A stretch of DNA of 64,000 bases, taken from positions 1 through 64,000 of the forward strand of contig AJFK01000715.1 of the NCBI GenBank assembly GCA_000467715.1, read 5' to 3'. This DNA is from Hysterium pulicare CBS 123377. Taxonomy: Eukaryota > Ascomycota > Dothideomycetes > Hysteriales > Hysteriaceae. Positions 56,534 through 64,000 of this stretch are shown one piece after another. The position numbers and the translations under genes were made by a program. The notes below the pieces were generated by a model. The model made no database searches. It had not been told where the DNA came from and saw only the letters and a program-made list of their open reading frames with translations. How positions within the stretch are numbered: position 1 is the first letter of the stretch; each line of letters opens with the position of its first letter.

Positions 56534-57399
56534 TAAATGATGTCTGTAATCAGGTAAAACCTGGAAGAGAAAGAAGTGGAATTACCAGAAAGGCTTTTTC
56601 ATATTGCGGTCTGCTGGTGAACAATGTGACATAATATAGAGCCGACATCATTGTAAACGCACACGATCCATTGAGTTAGCGAGACATTGTGCTGCACTCG
56701 AGCTTTGTGACCGTTGGCGGGCATGAAATGTTCGTTAGTGTCCTATTTGAGACGGCTTAATCACGGAGCTGTCGACCGATATAATGAAAAGTGTCGAGGG
56801 CTGAGATGTAGCGACTTGATCTTGAAAGACAATACTCCCCAGGAGAAGTTTACGGTTTGTGTCAAGGTATCTTTGTAGCGAAATCAAGTATACCGGTACA
56901 CCATGTAGACTTACTGGGAGGATGTGTGATGATCATATGATTAGGTATTCGAAGATGGAAAGCCTTGCTAGTTTTCTGCACAAAGTAGAGATTAGCTTCT
57001 CCACTAACGTACCTTGCCTATTTTTGATCCCTCGGTCAACTTAACATCAACCTCACACCAAGCAGCACGCACCACGGCCCCACAACTGCCGACCTTCATT
57101 ATTGGCTTTTCTCCCAAGAGGCAGGAAGAATATAATAGGAAGATATCAAAATTAATGACGTCGTCCCATCTAATTGGGTGGCCATTCATATATAGGGCAT
57201 GGACCATCTAATATCTATTTTTACCGGTAGAAAGCAAACCCCACCTAGACATAAATGATTAACCACGGCACATACTTGATTAATGCTTCGATCTCCCCGG
57301 TGGAAAGAGACGACTTACTTAAGTGCTGTCAGTTTGCTACGTTCCCGGTATTCGAAATAGAATCAACCAAATTTCTTCCCTTACCTACAGTCCACCGTC
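56534..57399. other. intergenic region
   Basis: 866 bp between divergent genes, holding both promoters. A 5' remnant of the RING family may extend to about 56660. Nothing else recognised. Confidence 0.4.
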
Positions 57400-58191
57400 A
57401 TGCTTCCTACCATGGGCGCAGCCCTCGGGGCGTTTACCATCATGATGGGAATGCTCACCTCAGTGTCGGCGGAGTGCACCCGCGATGGACTTCTAGCAGC
57501 GGCCAATAGCTACATAGCGGCCCAAACCAGCGGGAAACTCGATGGGCTCAAGTTGGTCGCCGACAATTTCACCTACCAAGAGAACAACAAGGTGATAGAC
57601 ATCAAAAAGGGCGTAATCGTCCAGCCATTGAAGATCGACCTCAATCGCTCCACGGCGGATACTGTGGCCTGTGCCAGTTACACAATGATAATTTCGAGCA
57701 GCGGCTCCAAGCCCTACGTACTGGCGACGCAAATCCGGCATAATGGAGATGATACGAGCTCTATTTCCATGATTGATACGATAGCTGCGACCACTGGCTC
57801 CTTGTTCTTCGACGCAAGCAAGACGCTTGGGTATATCAAGCAGGAGAACTGGGGCCCGGTTTCAGGGAACGTATCGAGTCGGGAACTGCTCAAAAAGGTC
57901 GGAGATGCATACCTTGATATGTGGACTGATGCCAAAGCGGCGGACACAATTCCTTGGGGAACGAATTGCGAGCGTGTTGAAGGATCGAGGCTGACTAAAC
58001 CGTGTGGTGGTTCGCTCCCGCATGGTGGAAGTTCCAAATCGAACTCGATGCGGCGCTATGTTATTGACGAGACAGTTGGTTCGGTGGATGTGCTCTGTGC
58101 TTTTAACTCTTTGGGGAACATGCCTGACAGCCATGAGATCCGTCTTGAGGATGGAAAGGTGAAATATGTGCATACGGTGACGGTTGAGTAG
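57400..58191 (+). CDS. Secreted protein, DUF8021-like
   Basis: Single exon, 263 residues. The signal peptide (hydrophobic 5-24, AALGAFTIMMGMLTSVSA) is cleaved before ECTRDGLLAAANSYIAAQTS, the usual start of this fungal secreted family; DNFTYQENNK, the central DxxxC and the terminal WGTNCERVEGSRL ... LCAFNSLGNMPDSHEIRLEDG also fit. ATG at 57400 or 57412. Function unknown; related domains occur in fungal NTF2-like enzymes and secreted proteins. Normal length for the family as I recall it. Confidence 0.75.
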   Translation: MLPTMGAALGAFTIMMGMLTSVSAECTRDGLLAAANSYIAAQTSGKLDGLKLVADNFTYQENNKVIDIKKGVIVQPLKIDLNRSTADTVACASYTMIISSSGSKPYVLATQIRHNGDDTSSISMIDTIAATTGSLFFDASKTLGYIKQENWGPVSGNVSSRELLKKVGDAYLDMWTDAKAADTIPWGTNCERVEGSRLTKPCGGSLPHGGSSKSNSMRRYVIDETVGSVDVLCAFNSLGNMPDSHEIRLEDGKVKYVHTVTVE

Positions 58192-58382
58192 GATAATATA
58201 GTTGCCTGGAAAACATCTTCGCTCGTTAGGGAGACTTGAATACCATGACTATTGTGCTAAAACTTCAAGACTATTAAGGACAAAAGGAGACTGATACCAG
58301 TATGAACAGATCAATAGGAAGCCGCAGACAATGTATATTCTCAACCATCTGACCAGTCATCATCATTGGAGTAACTATTAGA

Positions 58383-59333
58383 TTATTCATCATCGTCGTC
58401 GTCATCATCGTCGTCGTCATCATCGCCGTCGCCGTCATCGCTCTCCGAATCGGACATTTCGTCGCTATCAATCTGTTTGCGTACCTGGAGAGAATGATAT
58501 GTGTCACCCGCAAAGAGTGAAAACAAATAACGGGATGACTTACCATCTCGATATAATTTTGGAGTGCCTTTGACCATTCGTTGCCCGATAGTCCGCAAAT
58601 GGCTGTGATGTCGTTGGAATGAAAATTGCAAGGATAATGGTCCACTTCATTACCAATCTTCTTTCTCCAAATCCTTGAGGATAGGATATATGGCTTCCAG
58701 TATCATTTTCAGCTTTTTTGACGAATACTCTGTGATGACTATCTCTATGAAAAGTCCGTTCTTGTGCTCGACCTTGAATATATGCATCAAGTCTGTACGT
58801 AATCTGTCGACACTATCCACAGGAAAACCGACTGCCCCCACTTCCAGTGCAAGATGGTGAACGAACTTAGCTGGCAAGTCGCCCAAGCCGTTATAGTCTA
58901 GATTAATGAGAAAGCTCAGGTGCTCAGTGTTACGCACTTGAAAGATGTTCGTTCGGTACAAGGGTTCTGCCACTTTGGTGGCAAAGCCAGGACCAACGAA
59001 TGATGGAAGCAAGTAATGAGGTAGTTGGAAAGGCTTATATGCCTGAGCAAAGAGAGGGCATGAATTTCTAGGAGGACCATCCACTGGGATCATCTGGTCC
59101 TCAGTGGCAAGGCATTCATACACCCTGTCTCGCAACTGGCGCGGAAAAGTTGAATAAAGTTTGCTTTGTGAGATCTAGGCATGACTTTTGGGCATAAAGC
59201 TCAGCTTCTTTGTTAAGTTCTCTGCCTAAAGTGAGTCAAGTGCCCATCGCTGTGAGCCTGCAAGTACAGACCTAACAACAGGTTTGCTTTTATTCCTCCA
59301 TTCGTCGGCTTCTTCTTTAGACTTCTTCAACAT
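58383..59333 (-). CDS. Hypothetical protein with poly-Asp tail; exon structure does not close
   Basis: Pieces in order: MLKKSKEEADEWRNKSKPVV (ATG 59333), a good intron, then RELNKEAELYAQKSCLDLTK; a frame change; STFPRQLRDRVYECLATEDQ...LKMILEAIYPILKDLEKED (59150-58655); GLSGNEWSKALQNYIEM (58602-58544); and VRKQIDSDEMSDSESDDGDG plus a run of Asp codons (58484-58383). STFPRQLRDRVYE resembles the start of fungal F-box-like '2EXR' proteins. Splice signals around the last exons are good (GTAAGT..CTCCAG), but frame is lost at about 59150 and at the 58654/58602 junction. Either a decaying gene or one with unusual splicing. I do not recognise the function. Confidence 0.4.
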
Positions 59334-60301
59334 GAAAAGTATAAGTTGCTTGAGAGTTTCGACACCGCAAAGTATTAGTAGTCTTACTGAGATGCGATGT
59401 AAACAAGATACGCTTGTAACCTAATGTTAAGTGAGCGAAGTTCGTATCCGCGTCTAAAAATGGCTAGAATACCGCTAACTAGCATACGCGTTTATCTGAA
59501 GAATGTATACCATTCTCAACATTAGAAGGCCGCGCACGCTTCATGTCTGCTTTCTACGCTCTAGAAAGCTTAGACGTTGGAGTGGAATATTATGTACCTA
59601 GGGTAAAATCGTTTCGGTGCAAGCAGTGTCGTGTAGTGCACGATCTCCGCTGGAAGTGCGGCTTGTCCCAAACTACGAAATAAATCCAGGCCTGCACAAC
59701 CACCTTACTAAGTTACGATGTGACTAAAATATACCCGGCCCGCCCATTACACTACCACACTACCTAGGTACCTGGGTAACGTAGGTGTTTTTTGTTCCCA
59801 AAGGTAAAGCGTCAGATTAAGATCAGATGAAGCTCATGTAGTGAAGCTCTATTATCCACCCAAGATTGGGAAAGATAGTAGACCCATACGATTGGGTTTC
59901 CCACTGGACCGGATGGAAGTTCTTAGTTGTCTGTTACTGAAGAGCTACTGTAATTGCGCACTAACTGGATACAGCATCACGTTGGTCGCGCTCCAGGACC
60001 TCGCGAATGGGATCTGGAAGACGGAAGTGGACTGATGAGTTGCCTGGACTTCTGCTTGGGCTGGTATGGCAATTATAACCGGTCGATTTAGATATTAATA
60101 CCTTTAGGAGAATTGGTCTAGGGACTATTAACGAAACTGAGTGGGTCGAGGGGACAAACGACAGCTCATAACGATTATTTGATTCACCTCTGCACTTCTA
60201 ATAATGTGGAAAAATCATGGCTATTCAATGAACGTGCTGGTCGGCGCTCGAACAGCGCCGACCCAGAAAAGATCCCCGCAGGCTAAAACCGAGTTCGACA
60301 C
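59334..60301. other. intergenic region
   Basis: 968 bp. Contains the palindromic string TACCTAGGTACC at about 59761-59772, a motif type frequent in ascomycete intergenic DNA and also at 44194-44208. No gene. Confidence 0.4.
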
Positions 60302-61873
60302 TCAAACATAGATGTAGCAGAATTTCCCATTGAAGCCTCCAATATTGTTCAACAAGTCTTTCAAGTAAGCCCTCGGTGCAGACCACTCAAGATCCACAAC
60401 ATCGTCTGCGGGAGCGGATCCCGGAAATTTGTCCATACGGTTCGCAGGGTCTTGCATTTGCCAAATCCACCATATGCGATCAACCATGCCGTGATGGAAC
60501 CAGAAAACAGGGTCACCTGGAGATGAAAAGAAGTCCTGCTAAGGGTTAGGATATGCGTAGGATAGATACTGCGGCTGTCGAATCGAATGTACTTACACCG
60601 CCTGGATCACCGCCAATGGTGTAGTGTCCACCAGTATGAACGCCCCAATCATTATTTTTGGGGATACCTAGCATGTTGTTTTGGAAGGTGTCAACGTCTT
60701 TGGCCTCTTTGATCAAAGCATACGTGTAGTTGGCATGGGTAACGGCAGCAGAGTATTTGTTCACGTCGCGTCGAAGGCACCGAGGGTTGGAGGCGAAACC
60801 ATCAAGTTGGGGATTCTTCGGCACGTCTGTCAGCACGGTCTGTAGGGGTCCGAGGCTGATGGTCATGCTTTCGTGGACATTAGCATCTAACAACATCAAA
60901 GGAGTGAAGAAGGAGTTTACTTCTTGAAGGGCCCCTCAGTTACGCATCCACCGCCCCCAGCTGCTGGGATTACGTCGTATGGTTTTTTGAAACCGTTAGT
61001 TTGCTTGACTCCTGGATAAGTAGCTGGACCACCATTACCGCCCATACTGGAATCGTTTCCATTAAAGAGAGGCGAGTTGATTGGATCGGAAGCGTAGCGA
61101 CCCCAGTTCCAGTACTAGACCTCAACATCAGAAATCTGGGTTTATTCAACCTGCGGAGACCATATCGACCATGGACTTACAGGTTGGTAGCCAGTATAGC
61201 CACACTCTTCACGGAGAGCTTTCTCATACGCCCAGATGTACAAGCGGTGCGCGGCGAAGAAATGTTCCTGAATACCAAGAGTATCAGCAGGTGGATCTCA
61301 CATGAACCTTAGACAGGCCAACTTACCGTTGAATGAAGGTGAAAGGCCTGCTTGATGTGAGTGGCTACAAAATCGTCGTAACGATTAAGTGCGCCAGGGT
61401 AATCTTTCCTTGGTGACTTTGGCGGCTTGGACTGCAGACATAGTACCGCTCGAATGTATTCTTTTCTTTGCGGAATCGAAAGATCGCTCCTGGATATCAA
61501 GTTAGCTCGGGTATTCTCATTTCTTGCTAGATCCCCAGGCAGCTAGCCGTAAGTTAAACGTTGAGATTCATACCATTCATATCTCTTAGCTGCATTCTCA
61601 AGTGTACACGTTGAGTTAGACGCGGTTGTGGACGCATTCTTTGTGAGATAAGCCTCAAATTTGCTCAGGCTAGCCAACGCTAGATTATCCACTTCATCGA
61701 GTGGGTAAGGGCCATCGGATCGCCTAAAATGGATGCTCAGTCAGCGAGCTGCTCTGGGTGACGGTTTGGAATCAGAAAGTGTACCGTTCTAGTGTGAACT
61801 TCTTCCCAACTGGACTTGCCACTGCCCCAGTAACGATCGAAGAAATCAGGAGAGCCCAATACGTGAACACCAT
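60302..61873 (-). CDS. Tyrosinase-family copper oxidase, secreted
   Basis: Seven exons: 61873-61785, 61723-61574, 61489-61327, 61267-61181, 61114-60921, 60867-60597 and 60535-60302; every junction keeps frame; 395 residues. Signal peptide MVFTYWALLISSIVTGAVA. CuA site: FHLHSTEHFFAAHRLYIWAYEKAL, with the histidines split by an intron. CuB site: WGVHTGGHYTIGGDPGG and SPGDPVFWFHHGMVDRIWW. YWNWGRYASDP and VTEGPF are typical of short fungal tyrosinases. It has no long C-terminal shielding domain, so it belongs with the ~400-residue secreted forms. Reaction: o-hydroxylation of phenols and/or oxidation of catechols to quinones. Confidence 0.93.
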
Positions 61874-63438
61874 CTTGAAGCAGGTCTGGCTTCAGCACTG
61901 CGGTTGGAAGGAGTGTATCAGCAAACTTTCACCTGTATCCTAGCGGGCACCACGGTCGCAGCGGGCAAGCCTTTCTAATAGCCATCACGGTAACACAACC
62001 ATGGAGTGCTGATTGCTAGACGCGCACAGCGCTCGCAGAGAGGCCATGACCTGCCGTATGTGCCGAACGAAGTAATTACAAGGCATGGCCGAATCAGGGA
62101 ATTTCAATATGTAGTGATTGTGGACTAATGGCTCACTGCCAAGTAGCCAATGGAAAGTTTACCACTTGAGCGATCCCTTTAAGCTCGATATGAAACCTTC
62201 CTAGAGAAGTAGGGGGGATGCTTTGGTTGAGATGTCCATCCAAAGTTGTACCTACATTGATATATTAGCTAGCCAATCATAAAGAGAGCGGGGATTTTAC
62301 CCCAGAGTATCGACTTGGCACCCTAAAGAGGGGCCACTGTGACGAGCTCGGCAATTGAATTGTCGGGTTTTCAACGAGAGCATAGATACGCGATTGGTTC
62401 TTTAACGAGAGACAGTAATTGCCAACCTTATCTCGACTGAAAGAGTGTGTGGGGCTTTATAAGCAGAGGGCTCGTGGGCCAAGATCTAGAAACGACGATC
62501 GACCCAAGACGAATGCTTGAGTTGGCATAGAAGTGAAAGGTGTCTATGTGAAGTGATGACGTTCTTTAAAGAAGAAGTCGGGGGTGCGAAGTCAGCGACG
62601 AGAAATCAGACATGAATCCCAATGCTAGTGACTGTGTAGGCGGAAACCGATCTACATGGTTAGTCTTTTATTTCTCGGCCAGTGACTCCCATATGTACTA
62701 AAACATACCGCTACTCCACTCGTACATCGAATTGCAGGAAGACTTTGATTGCTCCCCATGGGAGACAAGGCATTGTGCCAAAGGCTTGGTCGATCGTGTC
62801 GTCCCAAAGATGGAGCGATTGAAAGCGCAAGGAAAGAAGGGTTCTATAGCCGTCTGGCACTGGAAAGAAAACTGAACAGATCTCGTCCATGCCTACACAT
62901 CTCACATGCTCTTGGGTCTGTCAACCGGTATATTCTTCCATAATATACAGACCCTTGGACAACTCTTCTTGCAGAAGAAACCTGAGCCCAAGTCGAAACT
63001 GTCATTGGGAACCAGACGTAGATCATGGCGAGAAGGTTGACGCCGGACATATGGTTTCTGCGACGAGGAAAATGCTGATCTGCAAAGGACGCCCTGACGC
63101 GAACTTCAACGCAGCGCTCCGGCTTGGCAGCCTCAAGATTCGGTGCAGACCTGTCGCTCTATGAAGCTTATTTGAACGCCACCTCACTTACTTTCCAATC
63201 TAATTTCGGATCCGTACTCGTGCTTTTAAGTCTTCAAATGTATTGCTAAACTGTTGTTTGACTTGCTCTAAAGCGCCGTGGAACGATGTCTCCTTCTCTC
63301 AATCGGCTTCATGCGGGAAGAGCAGATGCATTTTAAAAAATGTCCAATAGTATAATACTCAGCCTTTCATTGCATGTACCTAATTCTACATTGCAAAAGA
63401 TCTTGCAGAGTAAAAAACAAACGACAAAAAAATTCAAT
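61874..63438. other. intergenic region between tyrosinase and tRNA-Ile
   Basis: 1.6 kb. The left part is the tyrosinase promoter. Two minus-strand open frames at 62711-63050, one starting with a signal-peptide-like stretch (LLAMIYVWFPMTVSTWA), could be a small secreted protein but do not join cleanly; not called. Confidence 0.4.
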
Positions 63439-63562
63439 GGTCAGCATGGGGATCGAACCCATGACCTTGGCGTTATTAGCACCACGCTCCTGCGAGACTT
63501 GTTAGTGACATTCAACATAATCGTGCCTCGGTGAGACCTACTACCGACTAAGCTAGCCGACC
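63439..63562 (-). tRNA. tRNA-Ile(AAT) interrupted in the D-loop by a 52-nt GT-AG-type insert
   Basis: 5' part 63562-63542, 3' part 63489-63439. Joined they give 72 nt: acceptor GGTCGGC/GCTGACC, D arm GCTT-AGTCGGTA-GAGC (fully paired only after removal of the insert), anticodon stem TGGTG/CGCCA, loop CTAATAA (anticodon AAT), T arm ATGGG-TTCGATC-CCCAT. A box TAGCTTAGTCGG and B box GGTTCGATCCC are intact; a T7 run follows the 3' end (63432-63426). The insert lies between nt 21 and 22, where fungal tRNA introns are not expected. Confidence 0.88.
63490..63541 (-). other. non-canonical intron-like insert in tRNA-Ile
   Basis: 52 nt. Starts GTAGGTCTCACCG, contains TCACTAAC 12 nt or so from the end, and ends CTCGCAG. 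The first nine bases, the branch-like octamer and the CAG end are the same as in the tRNA-Arg insert at 22499-22545, while the middles are unrelated. Confidence 0.75.
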
Positions 63563-64000
63563 TTTTTTAGTTCTTTTAAAAAACGACTCCAAATGTTTGC
63601 ATTATATACTTGTATCATCACTGAATTAAAATGATGCCAACTGAACCCTGGGAAATTGATTTTACGGACTCGCGGCTGATACTCGGCAGTACTTCCGCAG
63701 GTTTAGGCAACATGCGCTTCCATTACGCAACAAGGTCTTCTTCAAAGCTACTTTTACTACCTAGTTCAGCTCTAGATACAGTTTACGATATCTATACAAT
63801 ACTGCCTTCTTTCAAGAAGATAACAGTCCAGAGTTGTTTTGGCGAATCAGATGGGAGCAGGCCTGCGCCACGATGATCAAACGTTGGCGCAGAGTCTAAT
63901 TCGCCGCAACATCTACCCGGAAATTCTACGATTCGATGCGAGAGCAATCAAGAGAAACCGCATTCCAACAGCTTATGACGCTAGTTGTCTAGGTGGTTTT
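63563..64000. other. right-edge intergenic DNA
   Basis: 438 bp upstream of tRNA-Ile. An 81-codon plus-strand frame (63631-63876) has no recognisable motif. A gene could begin beyond the edge; nothing supportable here. Confidence 0.35.

Noticed and set aside
62711-63050. Possible small secreted protein on the minus strand (signal-like LLAMIYVWFPMTVSTWA)
   Set aside because: The two pieces are in different frames and no intron of adequate length joins them.
1-64000. Transposase, reverse transcriptase, virus-like genes, CRISPR arrays, rRNA genes
   Set aside because: Looked for on both strands through the translated frames and by eye; none recognised.

Overview
This window is nuclear DNA of a filamentous ascomycete (Pezizomycotina). 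The evidence is short 45-100 nt GT-AG introns with CTAAC/CTGAC-like branch sites, fungal families (ATG13, KAR5, Clr5-domain, zf-C3HC/Rsm1-like, Zn2Cys6, NmrA-like, DUF8021-like), mitochondrial presequences and Pol III tRNA genes. Leotiomycetes is my guess from general look only; no search was run. I saw no transposase, reverse transcriptase or viral gene.

Layout. 1-3.2 kb: the tail of a single-pass membrane protein, then gene-poor DNA. 3.2-6.1 kb: ATG13 (-). 9.4-14.4 kb: a large ankyrin/RCC1/BTB protein like animal IBtk (+). 15.1-17.9 kb: two head-to-head mitochondrial enzymes, branched-chain 2-oxoacid dehydrogenase E1 alpha (-) and COQ5 (+), sharing a promoter of about 200 bp. 18.3-25.5 kb: an accessory patch with an NmrA-like protein, an SDR, a Zn2Cys6 regulator interrupted by an in-frame TAG, a tRNA-Arg and a cytochrome P450. 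26.9-38.1 kb: a mucin-like membrane protein, the mitochondrial ribosomal protein uL6m, KAR5 (karyogamy), MET22/HAL2 phosphatase, a C3HC zinc-finger protein and a Clr5-domain protein. 39.8-44.1 kb: an AAA ATPase and an odd gene whose N-terminus copies the histone H3 tail. 44.6-62 kb: a secretome-rich region (aspartic protease, S10 carboxypeptidase, DUF8021-like protein, tyrosinase, alpha/beta hydrolase) interleaved with three related RING-type genes made by duplication and decay. 63.4 kb: a tRNA-Ile.

Most striking observation. Both tRNA genes visible here are interrupted at non-canonical places (between nt 31/32 in tRNA-Arg(ACG); in the D-loop, between nt 21/22, in tRNA-Ile(AAT)) by 47- and 52-nt inserts that look like spliceosomal introns. 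Each starts GTAGGTCTC, carries TCACTAAC close to the 3' end and ends CAG. Removing them exactly restores perfect cloverleafs. Fungal nuclear tRNA introns are normally at 37/38 and are cut by the tRNA endonuclease, so these two are candidates for an undescribed class of tRNA-borne, GT-AG-type introns. Other leads are a histone-H3-tail mimic, a ~140-bp dispersed repeat with four copies (two in inverted orientation flanking the P450), and a tandem RING-gene duplication.

Exon boundaries were worked out by hand from reading-frame continuity and splice consensus. They agree arithmetically for all multi-exon genes called with high confidence. Gene identities rest on recognised motifs, not on database searches.
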